A stretch of DNA of 39,763 bases from an uncultured Sphingomonas sp. (GCF_902806265.1 NZ_CADCVZ010000027.1:1-39763), one strand, 5' to 3'. Shown: positions 1-7,979, counted from the stretch's first letter. Numbers and translations: made by a program. The notes: generated by a model from the sequence alone, not told the origin.

Positions 1-85
1 TGCTCGGCCGAAAGCAACTCGGATACCTAGCTTGATACCTTTGCCGGCGCTGGAGAGCCTCGGCCTGCGCTAAGTGGTTGAAAGG

Positions 86-161
86 TGGTGCCGCTTACAG
101 GACTCGAACCTGTGACCCCATCATTACGAATGATGTGCTCTACCAGCTGAGCTAAAGCGGC
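86..161 (-). tRNA. tRNA-Thr (anticodon CGT)
   Basis: Read on the minus strand this is a complete 76-nt cloverleaf. The 7-bp acceptor stem GCCGCTT/AAGCGGC is followed by discriminator A and an encoded CCA. The D-arm has AGCTCAG..GGTAGAG and the T-arm has GGTTCGAGTCC. The anticodon loop TTCGTAA sits on a 5-bp stem and gives CGT, which reads the threonine codon ACG. U33 is present. No integrase or attachment-site duplication is seen beside it. Confidence 0.97.
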
Positions 162-232
162 GTGCCGTTCACGAAGGCGAGTGGGGCCAGTAACAGCGGG
201 GAACGGCGCAAACAAGGGTAGCGGGGCTGAAA

Positions 233-1183
233 GTGAAGGTTGCGGTCATCGGGGTGGGAGCGATCGGCGGCTGGCTGGCGGGGCGGCTGGCGCTGGCCGG
301 GCACGAGGTCAGCGTCATTGCGCGGAAGAACACGGCGGAAGCGCTGCGCGGGGGTCTTCGGCTGATCCAAGGTGGGCGCGAGGAGCTTGCCTCCGTTCGG
401 GTGCTGGCCGAGGCGGACGGAGAGAAATGCGACCTGCTGCTGCTCGCCACTAAGGCGACCGGCCTGGCCGAGGCGGCGGAGCAGGCCCGACCGTTGATCG
501 GCGCGGACAATCTGATCCTGCCGCTGCAGAACGGCGTGCCCTGGTGGCTGCCGGGCGGGGAGCCGCTGCGCAGCGTGGATCCGGACGGCCGGATCGCCGC
601 CGCACTGCCGCTCGGCCAAGTGCTCGGCGGGGTGGTTCACGCCGCCTGCCGCCGAAGCGCTCCGGCGATTGTGGAGGTGGTCCATGCCGACCGGCTTATC
701 CTGGGGGAGATCGGCGGCGGGGTCAGCCCGCGGGTGGAGGCACTCGCCCGCACCTTCGCCGATGCCGACGTTCCCGCCGAGGCCAGCGGCGATGTCCGCC
801 GGGCGATCTGGTACAAGCTGTGGGGCAACATGACTATCAACCCCATCTCCGCCACCACCGGGCTGACCGCCGACCGCATTCTCCGAGACCCGGAGCATCG
901 GGCGGAGATCGTCGCCGCAATGGAAGAAGCCCGGCTGGTCGGAGCAGCGATCGGCTGCCCCATCGAGGAGAGCGCGGCTGAGCGCCTGGCCGTCACTGCG
1001 CGGCTCGGAGCCTTCAAGACTTCCATGCTGCAGGATGTCGAAGCCGGACGACCGATCGAGTTGGAAGCGCTGGTCGGGGCCGTGGTGGAAATCGCCCGCC
1101 GAGTTGATGTCGCAACGCCGGTGATCGATGCGCTTTTTACGCGAACCCAGGCCTTCGCCGCCGCGCGTGCGTTGCTCTATTAG
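233..1183 (+). CDS. 2-dehydropantoate 2-reductase family protein (ApbA/PanE-like)
   Basis: A 316-residue NAD(P)-dependent oxidoreductase of the ketopantoate reductase family, which reduces 2-dehydropantoate to pantoate for pantothenate/CoA synthesis. The N-terminus has the Rossmann motif GVGAIG at residues 7-12. K74 lies in LLLLATKA, QNG at 99-101 is the usual family motif, and the C-terminal helical domain carries WYKLWGN at 193-199, where the lysine matches the family's catalytic lysine. Length fits the family. The start is GTG after a purine-rich but weak ribosome-binding site, 71 bp past the divergent tRNA. Many Sphingomonadales carry ApbA paralogues acting on other 2-oxoacids and no other pantothenate gene is here, so the exact substrate is uncertain. 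Confidence 0.85.
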   Translation: MKVAVIGVGAIGGWLAGRLALAGHEVSVIARKNTAEALRGGLRLIQGGREELASVRVLAEADGEKCDLLLLATKATGLAEAAEQARPLIGADNLILPLQNGVPWWLPGGEPLRSVDPDGRIAAALPLGQVLGGVVHAACRRSAPAIVEVVHADRLILGEIGGGVSPRVEALARTFADADVPAEASGDVRRAIWYKLWGNMTINPISATTGLTADRILRDPEHRAEIVAAMEEARLVGAAIGCPIEESAAERLAVTARLGAFKTSMLQDVEAGRPIELEALVGAVVEIARRVDVATPVIDALFTRTQAFAAARALLY

Positions 1184-1193
1184 GCAAAAACCT

Positions 1194-1203
1194 CTGTCCT
1201 ACA
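1194..1203 (+). promoter_or_regulatory. CTGTCCTACA motif upstream of the lysozyme gene
   Basis: CTGTCCTACA ends 59 nt before the lysozyme start. The identical 10-mer occurs, in the matching orientation relative to its gene, upstream of the small HTH gene (16701-16710, minus strand). Its core TGT-CCT-ACA has inverted TGT/ACA ends. I infer a shared regulatory site; I do not know the regulator. Confidence 0.4.
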
Positions 1204-1205
1204 CA

Positions 1206-1220
1206 TAACCAAAAAGGTTA
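1206..1220. promoter_or_regulatory. TAACC-AAAAA-GGTTA palindrome
   Basis: A perfect 5-bp inverted repeat around five A residues, just after the CTGTCCTACA motif and 42 nt before the lysozyme start. It could be an operator or a small hairpin; it is too weak and lacks a T-run for an intrinsic terminator of the preceding gene. Confidence 0.35.
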
Positions 1221-1262
1221 GCGCGTCAGCGACTCGGTGGATAGTGGCAGGCGAGGTTGGAG

Positions 1263-1831
1263 ATGAGCGTACTTGGTGTGGCGGAGTTGATCGAGGCGTT
1301 GATCGAGCGCGAAGGTGGGTATGTGAACCACCCGGCCGATTGCGGCGGACCGACGCGGTGGGGCATCACTGAGGCGGTGGCCCGCGCCCACGGCTATGGC
1401 GGGGCGGTGGCATCTCTGCCGCGGGAGGAAGCCGAGGCAATCTACCGGCGGCTATATTGGCAGCGGCCGCGCTTCCACCAGGTGGCCAGGTGGCCAGGCG
1501 GGCACCGCGGGTCGCCGCGGAGCTGTTCGATACCGGCGCCAACATGGGGCCGGGCGTAGCGGCGACCTTTCTCCAGCGCGCGCTCACCGCGTTGAACCGC
1601 AACGGCAAGGATTATCCGGATCTCGTGCCCGACGGGCGGCTGGGTCCGATTACCTTGGCCGCGCTCGATACCTTCCTGGAGGTGCGGGGCGCAATCGCGG
1701 GCGAGACGGTGCTGCTGCGGGCGCTGGAGGCGCTCCAGGGTGAACGCTACCTGCGGCTGGCGGAGAAGCGGCCGGCCAACGAGGCCTTTCTTTACGGCTG
1801 GCTGGCGAACCGTATCGGTGAGTTCGGCTAA
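1263..1831 (+). pseudogene. GH108-type lysozyme/endolysin, frameshifted by an 8-bp tandem duplication
   Basis: The first part (ATG 1263) encodes a GH108 N-acetylmuramidase domain with REGGY at residues 16-20 (E17 the expected catalytic acid), then NHPADCGGPTRWGIT. The frame is lost near residue 76, and the family sequence resumes in another frame as QVARRAPRVAAELFDTGANMG, followed by the peptidoglycan-binding domain with DGRLGPITLAALDTF. The cause is visible: GTGGCCAG is present twice in tandem at 1482-1497. Removing one copy joins the two frames with no other change and gives about 186 residues. As it stands the reading from ATG ends at 1559. A holin gene follows. It could be a real inactivation, a reversible slippage allele or an assembly error. 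Confidence 0.85.
1478..1498. repeat. Period-8 tandem repeat (about 2.6 copies of GTGGCCAG)
   Basis: Positions 1478-1498 keep an exact 8-nt period; 1477 and 1499 break it. Two full GTGGCCAG units lie at 1482-1489 and 1490-1497. Because 8 is not a multiple of 3, gain or loss of one unit switches the lysozyme frame. Confidence 0.9.
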
Positions 1832-1889
1832 GCCAAAATCAGCTAGGACCGCGACCTCTGGGACCATTCGCGATAGAAAGGATGCAAAC

Positions 1890-2303
1890 ATGGCTATTCT
1901 TGAGGCGGTCGTTGGGCCGTTGGCCAAGCTCATCGACAAGATCATTCCCGACCCGCAGGCACGCGACCGGGCCAAGCTGGAGCTGCTGAGGTTGCAGGGC
2001 GACCAGGAGGCCGCCGCCATCGCCCAGCAGATGCAGGCGATCATCGCCGAGGCCAACTCCAACGATCCCTGGACCAGCCGCGCCCGCCCGAGCTTCCTCT
2101 ACATGATGTACGCACTGATTCTATGGGCCATCCCCATGGGCCTGATCTCCGCGGTGAACCCCGACATGGCGAGGGGCATCGCCAACGGCATGACCGCCTA
2201 CCTGCGCGGCATTCCCGAAGAGCTCTACGCGCTGTTCGGCACCGGCTACCTTGGCTACACGGCGGCCCGGACCTGGGGCAAAGTGAAGGGCGCGGAACGG
2301 TAG
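1890..2303 (+). CDS. GTA-type holin, 3-TM family
   Basis: A 137-residue protein. The N-terminus is an amphipathic, charged helix (LAKLIDKIIPDPQARDRAKLELL). It is followed by the conserved NSNDPWTSRARPSFLYMMYAL segment, here at about residues 55-75, then a hydrophobic helix (ALILWAIPMGLISAV) and a C-terminal region ending in GTGYLGYTAARTWGK. This matches the holin family found with gene transfer agents and phages of Alphaproteobacteria, which lets endolysin out through the inner membrane. ATG 1890 has GAAAGGA upstream at good spacing. It follows the broken lysozyme by 58 bp, the usual endolysin-holin pairing. No phage structural genes are in the window. Confidence 0.82.
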   Translation: MAILEAVVGPLAKLIDKIIPDPQARDRAKLELLRLQGDQEAAAIAQQMQAIIAEANSNDPWTSRARPSFLYMMYALILWAIPMGLISAVNPDMARGIANGMTAYLRGIPEELYALFGTGYLGYTAARTWGKVKGAER

Positions 2304-2315
2304 GTCCGCGCCTTT
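2286..2315 (+). terminator. Hairpin overlapping the holin stop codon
   Basis: GGCGCGGA (2289-2296) pairs perfectly with TCCGCGCC (2305-2312), and the stem extends through a G-T pair and two A-T pairs to 2286/2315, with an 8-nt loop. The holin stop codon is in the loop. The T tract on the 3' side is short (TTTC), so this is a plausible but weak intrinsic terminator. Confidence 0.55.
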
Positions 2316-2316
2316 C

Positions 2317-2338
2317 ATCCCGGGCTACGACCCGGGAT
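2317..2338. repeat. Palindromic ATCCCGGG repeat element between 14-bp direct repeats
   Basis: ATCCCGGG (2317-2324) and CCCGGGAT (2331-2338) form an 8-bp stem with a 6-nt loop, resembling the dispersed CCCGGG-type palindromes common in alphaproteobacterial intergenic DNA. It lies between two copies of GCGCGGAACGGTAG (2290-2303 and 2349-2362), the first being the 3' end of the holin gene, so the 59-bp unit looks like an insertion or local duplication. Confidence 0.6.
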
Positions 2339-2435
2339 CCATGCTGAAGCGCGGAACGGTAGCGCCGCCAACGCCCATTGCGCCGCCCGAGCGAACGGGC
2401 CACCTTGTGCTCACGAGTTGCGTAACGGAGGTGGG

Positions 2436-3905
2436 GTGAGCCTGTTCGATCCTGGACGGAATTGCTGGCGGATCGAGCGGGCCGACCGAGCGGCGGTGAT
2501 CATCGACGCATGCGACTACTACCGCGTGATCCGCCAGGCGATGCTGCAGGCCAAGCACCGCATCCTGATCATTGGTTGGGACTTCGACCCGCGGATCAAG
2601 CTCGATCGGACGGAGGAGGCGAACCGCGACGAGACGCTGGGCGCCTTTCTGCTTCATCTCGCCAAGACCAAGCCGGACGTTCCGATCAAGATCCTGCGTT
2701 GGGATTTCGGTGCGCTCAAGACCTTGTTCCGCGGCAGCGCCATGGGTTGGATGGCGCGACTTGCGGTGCAAAAGGCGATCCACTTCCGGCTCGACGGCGC
2801 GCATCCGCCTGGCTGCAGCCACCACCAGAAGATCGTGGTGATCGACGATTGTTTCGCCATTTGCGGTGGTATCGACATGACCGGCGATCGCTGGGACCGC
2901 CCGATCCATGCGGATGGCGATCCGGACCGGGTGCGTCCCAACGGGCGGCCCTATCCGCCGTGGCACGACGCGACCATGGCGGTGGAGGGTCCTATCGCCG
3001 CCGCGATCGGCGGACTGGCGCGAGACCGCTGGCAGCGCGCCACCGGCGAGGAGCTTCCCGCGATCAGCGAAGCCGACTGCATCTGGCCCCATGGCCTGGA
3101 GCCGCAATACCGAAACGTTGAACTGGCGATCGCCCGGACCAGCGCCGGTTATCGTGACTGGCCGGAGGTCAGGGAAGTCGAGGCCTTGTTCCTGGACATG
3201 ATCCGCACGGCCAAGCGGTTCATTTACGCCGAGAACCAGTATTTTACTTCGCCCAAGGTCGCGGCCGCCATTATCGAGCGGATGAAGGAGCCCGACCCGC
3301 CCGAGATCGTGCTGGTGGGACCGGTCAAGGCGGAAGGCTGGCTCGAGCAGGTGGCGATGGATGCGACCCGGGTGCGGCTGGCGCAGCTGATCGGGCGGTT
3401 CGATCCGCACAACCGCTTCCGCATCTTCACCGCCAAGACCAAAGGCGGGGAGGACATCTACGTCCATGCCAAGGTGATGATCGTGGACGACCGAATCCTG
3501 CGCGTGGGCTCATCCAACATGAACAATCGTTCGCTGGGACTCGACAGCGAATGCGACCTGACCATGGAAACAGCGGACGAGGGGCGGCGCGAGACGATCG
3601 CGGCGCTTCGAACGCGGTTGATGGCCGAACATCTCGCCGCAACGGAGGAGGAAGTTGCCCGGACCTTCGCGGAAACCGGCTCTCTGCTGCGGACGATCGA
3701 GCGGCTGCAGCGGCCCGGCAAGACGCTGGTCCCACTGTCGGTGGAGGACCCCGGTTCCGCGGCCAAGCTGATCGCCGACACCGAATTGCTTGATCCCAAG
3801 AGCCCGGACGCCATGTTCGAGCAGGTGACCCGCCGCAGCCTGTTCGACCCCCTCCGCCGCCGCATGCGCCGCAGGAGCTTCTCGCGGGCGCCTGCCCGGG
3901 CGTGA
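2436..3905 (+). CDS. Phospholipase D / cardiolipin-synthase-like protein (two HKD motifs)
   Basis: A 489-residue phospholipase D superfamily protein with two complete HKD motifs: HHQKIVVID at 129-137 (H130, K132, D137) and HAKVMIVD at 344-351 (H344, K346, D351, followed by GSSNMNNRS). Enzymes with this pair hydrolyse or exchange phosphodiester bonds of phospholipids. There is no membrane segment or clear signal peptide, so it is closer to soluble bacterial PLDs than to classical membrane-anchored cardiolipin synthase. The GTG start at 2436 is chosen because GGAGG lies at 2427-2431. Its stop overlaps the start of the following esterase gene by 3 bp (GTGA), suggesting translational coupling. 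The substrate cannot be told from sequence. Confidence 0.88.
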   Translation: MSLFDPGRNCWRIERADRAAVIIDACDYYRVIRQAMLQAKHRILIIGWDFDPRIKLDRTEEANRDETLGAFLLHLAKTKPDVPIKILRWDFGALKTLFRGSAMGWMARLAVQKAIHFRLDGAHPPGCSHHQKIVVIDDCFAICGGIDMTGDRWDRPIHADGDPDRVRPNGRPYPPWHDATMAVEGPIAAAIGGLARDRWQRATGEELPAISEADCIWPHGLEPQYRNVELAIARTSAGYRDWPEVREVEALFLDMIRTAKRFIYAENQYFTSPKVAAAIIERMKEPDPPEIVLVGPVKAEGWLEQVAMDATRVRLAQLIGRFDPHNRFRIFTAKTKGGEDIYVHAKVMIVDDRILRVGSSNMNNRSLGLDSECDLTMETADEGRRETIAALRTRLMAEHLAATEEEVARTFAETGSLLRTIERLQRPGKTLVPLSVEDPGSAAKLIADTELLDPKSPDAMFEQVTRRSLFDPLRRRMRRRSFSRAPARA

Positions 3906-4831
3906 ACCTGCAGGCTAGAAGGTTGCGCGACCGCCGTTGGCGCCGGCCGGCCCTGGCGGCGACCTTGATGGCGCTGACCGGCTGCACCGGGGCGGGATTG
4001 CTGAACGGCCTGGACCGGCTGACGCCCGGCGGCGACGGCGCGACCCGGGTCGTCCGCGGTGCGGCCTACGGATCGCAGCAGCGGCAGGCGCTCGACGTGT
4101 GGGTGCCGACTGCTCGCCGGTACCGGGGGCAGAAGCTGCCGGTCCTGGTGTTCTTCTACGGCGGCGGTTGGGACTCGGGCTCACGCGGCGATTACGGTTT
4201 CGCCGGCGCGGCCTACGCGGGGCAGGGCTTCGTCACGGTCGTGCCCGACTACCGGCTGGTGCCGGCGGTGCGCTTCCCGGCGTTCGTGGAAGATGGTGCG
4301 CTGGCGCTTCGGTGGGCCCGCGAGAACGTCGCGCGCTACGGCGGCGATCCCGAGCGCATCACCCTCGCCGGGCACAGTGCCGGCGGCTACATCGCGGCGA
4401 TGCTGGCGCTGGACCGCCGCTGGCTCGACGGCGCCGGTGTTGATCCGCGCACGGTCAAGGCGGCAGCGCTGCTGGCCGCGCCGCTCGACTTCGCGCCGTT
4501 CACGGAGAGCCGTGGCCGCAACGCCTTCGCACATTGGTCGGACGTCCGGGCGACGCAGCCGATCAGCTTTGCCCGCGCTGATGCCCCGCCGATCTTCCTG
4601 GCGCACGGCACGGCCGATCGAGTCGTCTTCCCACGCAACAGTCAGCGTCTCGCCGCCCGGCTGCAGTCGCTGGGGGCGCCGGCCACCTTGCGCCTCTATC
4701 CAGGCGCCAACCACACCGACCTGGTCGTATCGCTCGCCCGGCCCTTCCGGCGGAAGACGCCGGCGCTGCGCGACACTGCGGCTTTCTTGCGCTCCGCCAC
4801 CGCGCCACCCACCTCAGGGTCGAGCGAGTAG
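3902..4831 (+). CDS. Alpha/beta-hydrolase esterase, predicted lipoprotein
   Basis: A 309-residue serine esterase/lipase. The N-terminus is arginine-rich, then hydrophobic, then LTGC with a lipobox cysteine at 28, predicting export and lipid attachment. The oxyanion segment [10 protein letters not shown] at about 84-93 takes the place of the HGGG of the BD-FAE/hormone-sensitive-lipase type. The nucleophile is S159 in GHSAGG; D239 (HGTADRV) and H271 (GANHTD) complete the triad. The GTG start overlaps the stop of the PLD gene, so the two are probably co-transcribed and may both act on lipids. The natural ester is unknown. hslV begins 13 bp after the stop. Confidence 0.86.
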   Translation: MNLQARRLRDRRWRRPALAATLMALTGCTGAGLLNGLDRLTPGGDGATRVVRGAAYGSQQRQALDVWVPTARRYRGQKLPVLVFFYGGGWDSGSRGDYGFAGAAYAGQGFVTVVPDYRLVPAVRFPAFVEDGALALRWARENVARYGGDPERITLAGHSAGGYIAAMLALDRRWLDGAGVDPRTVKAAALLAAPLDFAPFTESRGRNAFAHWSDVRATQPISFARADAPPIFLAHGTADRVVFPRNSQRLAARLQSLGAPATLRLYPGANHTDLVVSLARPFRRKTPALRDTAAFLRSATAPPTSGSSE

Positions 4832-4844
4832 CGGGAGCAACCAA

Positions 4845-5378
4845 TTGGAAAGCTGGCACGGGACCACGATCCTGGGCGTGAAGAAGGACGGGCGTACGGT
4901 CATCGCCGGCGATGGCCAGGTATCGATGGGCAACACGGTGATGAAGCCCAATGCCCGCAAGGTCCGACGCATCGGCAAGGACGGCAAGGTCATCGGCGGC
5001 TTCGCTGGCGCAACGGCCGACGCATTCACCTTGTTCGAGCGGCTAGAGAAGAAGCTGGAGCAGCACCACGGCCAGCTGATGCGGGCGGCGGTGGAGCTGG
5101 CCAAGGACTGGCGGACCGACAAGTACCTGCGCAATCTTGAAGCGCTGATGATCGTCGCGGACGCGGAGGTCATGCTGATCCTCACCGGCAACGGCGACGT
5201 GCTGGAGCCCGAGGCGGGGATCGCGGCGATCGGGTCGGGCGGCAATTACGCGCTGGCAGCGGCGCGGGCGCTGGCAGAGTATGAGTCGGACCCGGAGACG
5301 CTTGCCCGCCGCGCCATGCAGATCGCCGCGGAGGTCTGCGTGTTCACCAACGATCGGTTGACGGTCGAGATCATCTAG
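4845..5378 (+). CDS. hslV: ATP-dependent protease subunit HslV (ClpQ)
   Basis: The proteolytic subunit of the HslVU protease, a cytoplasmic threonine peptidase. The 177-residue sequence begins [12 protein letters not shown]; the first Thr after the short MESWHG propeptide is the expected catalytic N-terminus after processing, as in alphaproteobacterial HslV. GDGQVSMG and the C-terminal [11 protein letters not shown] are typical. The start is an unusual TTG at 4845 preceded by GGGAG at 4833-4837; the same frame is open far upstream, but that part overlaps the esterase gene and lacks family similarity. hslU begins 6 bp downstream. Confidence 0.97.
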   Translation: MESWHGTTILGVKKDGRTVIAGDGQVSMGNTVMKPNARKVRRIGKDGKVIGGFAGATADAFTLFERLEKKLEQHHGQLMRAAVELAKDWRTDKYLRNLEALMIVADAEVMLILTGNGDVLEPEAGIAAIGSGGNYALAAARALAEYESDPETLARRAMQIAAEVCVFTNDRLTVEII

Positions 5379-5384
5379 GAACCC

Positions 5385-6683
5385 ATGAACGACAATCTGA
5401 CTCCCAAGGCCATCGTGCGTGCCTTGGACGAACATATCATCGGCCAGGACGAGGCCAAGCGGGCGGTCGCGGTGGCGCTGCGCAATCGCTGGCGGCGGCA
5501 GAAGCTCGCGCCCGAGCTGCGCGACGAGGTCACGCCCAAGAACATCCTGATGATCGGGCCCACCGGCTGCGGCAAGACGGAGATCAGCCGGCGGCTGGCG
5601 AAGCTCGCCGACGCGCCGTTCGTCAAGGTGGAGGCGACCAAGTTCACGGAGGTCGGCTACGTCGGCCGTGACGTCGAGCAGATCGCCCGCGACCTGGTCG
5701 AGGAAGCGGTGCGGCTGGAAAAGGAACGCCGCCGCGAGCGGGTGCGGGAAGCGGCGGAGGAAGCGGCCATGGACCGGCTGCTCGATGCGTTGACGGGCAA
5801 GGGCTCGAGCGAGGCGACGAGGGCATCGTTCCGCCAGCGCTTTCGCGACGGCAGCCTGGATGGCGCCGAGGTCGAGATCGAAGTGTCGGAAGCGCCGGCC
5901 ATGCCGTTCGACATGCCGGGCGGCGGCGGGGTCGGCATGATCAATCTGGGCGAGATCATGAGCAAGGCGATGGGCGGCGCGCCCAAGAAGCGGCGCAAGC
6001 TCAAGGTGCCCGCGGCCTTCACAAAGCTGGTGGAGGAAGAGGCCGACAAGCGGCTCGACCAGGACGATGTCAATCGGGCGGCGCTGGCCGACGCGGAGGC
6101 GAACGGGATCGTCTTCCTCGACGAGATCGACAAGATCGCCGTGTCGGACGTGCGCGGCGGCTCGGTCAGCCGCGAAGGCGTGCAGCGCGATCTCTTGCCG
6201 CTGATTGAGGGCACCACGGTCGCAACCAAGTACGGGCCGATCAAAACCGACCACATCCTGTTCATCGCTTCTGGCGCGTTCCACGTGGCCAAGCCGGCGG
6301 ACCTGCTGCCCGAGCTTCAGGGTCGCCTGCCGATCCGGGTCGAATTGAAGGCGCTCAGCGAAGACGACTTCGTGCGCATCCTGTCGGCGACGCGGGCGAG
6401 CCTGACCGAGCAGTACCAGGCTTTGTTGGGCACGGAGAACGTCACGGTGAACTTCGCCGAGGACGGCATCCGCGCGCTTGCGCGGACGGCCGCGGAGGTC
6501 AACGAAGCGGTCGAGAACATCGGCGCGCGGCGGCTGCAGACGGTGATGGAGAAGCTGCTGGAAACGGTCAGCTTCGAGGCGGAGGACCGTGGCGGCGAAA
6601 CGCTAACGGTGGATGCGGGATTCGTGGACTCGCAGCTGAGCAGCATCGCGCGGGATACGGATTTGTCGCGGTACGTGCTCTGA
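5385..6683 (+). CDS. hslU: ATP-dependent protease ATPase subunit HslU (ClpY)
   Basis: The AAA+ unfoldase that feeds substrates into HslV. The 432 residues include the Walker A GPTGCGKT at 58-65, the pore loop GYVGRD, a variable charged I-domain rich in Arg/Glu at about 105-215, Walker B IVFLDEID at 242-249, and a C-terminus ending SRYVL, the tail that docks into HslV. Length is normal. AGGA precedes ATG 5385. It forms an operon with hslV. Confidence 0.98.
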   Translation: MNDNLTPKAIVRALDEHIIGQDEAKRAVAVALRNRWRRQKLAPELRDEVTPKNILMIGPTGCGKTEISRRLAKLADAPFVKVEATKFTEVGYVGRDVEQIARDLVEEAVRLEKERRRERVREAAEEAAMDRLLDALTGKGSSEATRASFRQRFRDGSLDGAEVEIEVSEAPAMPFDMPGGGGVGMINLGEIMSKAMGGAPKKRRKLKVPAAFTKLVEEEADKRLDQDDVNRAALADAEANGIVFLDEIDKIAVSDVRGGSVSREGVQRDLLPLIEGTTVATKYGPIKTDHILFIASGAFHVAKPADLLPELQGRLPIRVELKALSEDDFVRILSATRASLTEQYQALLGTENVTVNFAEDGIRALARTAAEVNEAVENIGARRLQTVMEKLLETVSFEAEDRGGETLTVDAGFVDSQLSSIARDTDLSRYVL

Positions 6684-6684
6684 C

Positions 6685-6699
6685 GTTCTTGTGATGTTC
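6685..6699 (+). promoter_or_regulatory. LexA-box-like GTTC-N7-GTTC
   Basis: GTTC-TTGTGAT-GTTC begins 2 nt after the hslU stop and ends 54 nt before the GFA-family gene. It matches the alphaproteobacterial LexA consensus GTTC-N7-GTTC. About one chance match would be expected somewhere in a window this size, so the intergenic position is the main support. Confidence 0.45.
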
Positions 6700-6753
6700 T
6701 TTTTGGTCTGTCATTTTCGCGCAGTTGGTTGAGTCGGCAACTGGAGTTGGAAG

Positions 6754-7155
6754 ATGGCTGAAGCAGGTGGCTGCCACTGCGGTTCGGTGAGCTATGAGCT
6801 GAGGGAAGGCGCCGCGCCGGTTCATCATGCGCTGTGCCATTGCGCAGACTGCCGCAAGTTCAGCGGCGCTCCGGCGGTGGCGTGGACTCTCTTCGCCAAG
6901 GAGGATGTCACCGTCAGGGGAGAGCCGGCGCGCTATCGCAGCTCGGAGCATGCGGAACGATACTTCTGCGCCACTTGCGGCAGCAGCCTCTTCTACACGA
7001 ACGACCAGATCTTCCCGGGTCAAATCGACATCCAGTCAGCGACGCTCGATCGACCGGATGCCTTTCCGCTGCAAGCGCAGATACAAACAGCCGACCGCAT
7101 CGGGTGGATGGAGAACCTTGACGGTCTGCCTCAGTTCGAGCGCTATCCGAGCTGA
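6754..7155 (+). CDS. GFA / CENP-V family zinc protein
   Basis: A 133-residue protein of the glutathione-dependent formaldehyde-activating (GFA) family. All seven zinc cysteines are visible at the family spacing: C7 and C9 (CHC), C28, C30 and C33 (CHCADC), and C72 and C75 (CATC). The original member accelerates S-hydroxymethylglutathione formation from formaldehyde, but most relatives have unknown activity, so a detoxification role is only an inference. ATG 6754 follows GGAG. The gene stands alone between hslU and a convergent gene whose 3' end overlaps it by 13 bp. Confidence 0.88.
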   Translation: MAEAGGCHCGSVSYELREGAAPVHHALCHCADCRKFSGAPAVAWTLFAKEDVTVRGEPARYRSSEHAERYFCATCGSSLFYTNDQIFPGQIDIQSATLDRPDAFPLQAQIQTADRIGWMENLDGLPQFERYPS

Positions 7156-7832
7156 GCGTCGGTTTTCCGGTACCGCCAAGTCAGCCCTTCCGCGAACGGC
7201 GACCACAGGCTTGCCTCCACCCCCGCCAGCCGCATTTGCTCGGCGGCCCAGTTGTTGCAGGTGCTGACGGCGCTCGCCTTGCCGCGGCCCTCGTAGAAGG
7301 CGTCGTCGGAGCCGTAGCCGGGATGATCGATCCGCCGTGGCCCGCCCGCGCTGAGATCGAATTGGGCCCGGATGGCGGCCCAGAGCCGGCGATACTCTTC
7401 AGGGCGGAGGCGGATGGCGCGGAGGTTCGGCCCCGGTCGCTCCAGCCGATCGACGTGCATGACCCGCTCGCCACCGGCCAACGCCGCCCATACCGTACGC
7501 GGGCTGATGTCCCACCAGGTCGGGGTCTCCAGGTACACCCGCCGCTCGCCCGCGCCGAAGCTGAACCAGCTCGGGGAGGCGGGCGCGTCGCGGAAGTGAC
7601 CGCGCGGAAACAGCGGCCGCCAATCGAGACCCTCCGCAACCGCTGGCATGACGATGTCGACGTGGATGCCGTTGGAGCGGAGGTACACGGTCGTGCCGCG
7701 GTTCGGCTCCTCCCAGCCGCGATTGACGGGAATCAGCGATCCGGCGAGCGCCGCAAGCAGGTACAGCGCCGGGATCGCCAGCAGCGCTAGCGCCGCCCGA
7801 CCGATCCCTTTGCCCTTGCGCCGACGTGCCAC
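7143..7832 (-). CDS. DUF2459 / TIGR02117 family membrane-anchored protein
   Basis: A 229-residue protein with a basic N-terminus (RRRKGKGIG), one hydrophobic segment (about residues 10-30) and a large presumably periplasmic domain. RSNGIHVDIVMP, the WGDxx-like ETPTWWDISP segment and STCNNWAAEQMRLAG match the DUF2459 family, which has no known function. The conserved Cys and His pattern (HVD..., STCNNW) suggests a papain-like fold, but that is an inference. The GTG start at 7832 is chosen because GGGGAGG precedes it at 7-nt spacing; the open frame extends 17 codons further. It converges on the GFA gene. Confidence 0.75.
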   Translation of the reverse strand: MARRRKGKGIGRAALALLAIPALYLLAALAGSLIPVNRGWEEPNRGTTVYLRSNGIHVDIVMPAVAEGLDWRPLFPRGHFRDAPASPSWFSFGAGERRVYLETPTWWDISPRTVWAALAGGERVMHVDRLERPGPNLRAIRLRPEEYRRLWAAIRAQFDLSAGGPRRIDHPGYGSDDAFYEGRGKASAVSTCNNWAAEQMRLAGVEASLWSPFAEGLTWRYRKTDAQLG

Positions 7833-7902
7833 CCTCGATCCTCCCCGCGTGGCCCTATGCCTTGCCTTGTGCCGGGCTCGCAACTAGATGCCGCACTTCG
7901 GT

Positions 7903-7979
7903 CGGGGCGTAGCGCAGCCTGGTAGCGCATCACACTGGGGGTGTGGGGGTCGCTGGTTCGAATCCAGTCGCCCCGACCA
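7903..7979 (+). tRNA. tRNA-Pro (anticodon GGG)
   Basis: A 77-nt cloverleaf. Acceptor stem CGGGGCG/CGCCCCG is followed by A and an encoded CCA. The D-arm has AGCGCAGCCTGGTAGCGC, the T-arm GGTTCGAATCC, and the loop CTGGGGG on a TCACA/TGTGG stem gives anticodon GGG (proline CCC/CCU). yajC starts 30 nt downstream with no terminator between. Confidence 0.97.

Noticed and set aside
86-161. tRNA-Thr as an integration site for the lysis genes
   Set aside because: No partial tRNA 3'-end duplicate is seen near 2.3 kb and no integrase is present; panE lies between.
1457-1831. Separate 124-residue gene inside the lysozyme region
   Set aside because: It is the downstream half of the frameshifted lysozyme, shown by the 8-bp duplication and the continuous family sequence, not a gene of its own.
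2325-3467. 380-codon minus-strand frame across the PLD gene
   Set aside because: Shadow; both HKD motifs are on the plus strand.
5043-6284. 413-codon minus-strand frame across hslV-hslU
   Set aside because: Shadow frame; both plus-strand proteins are full and typical.
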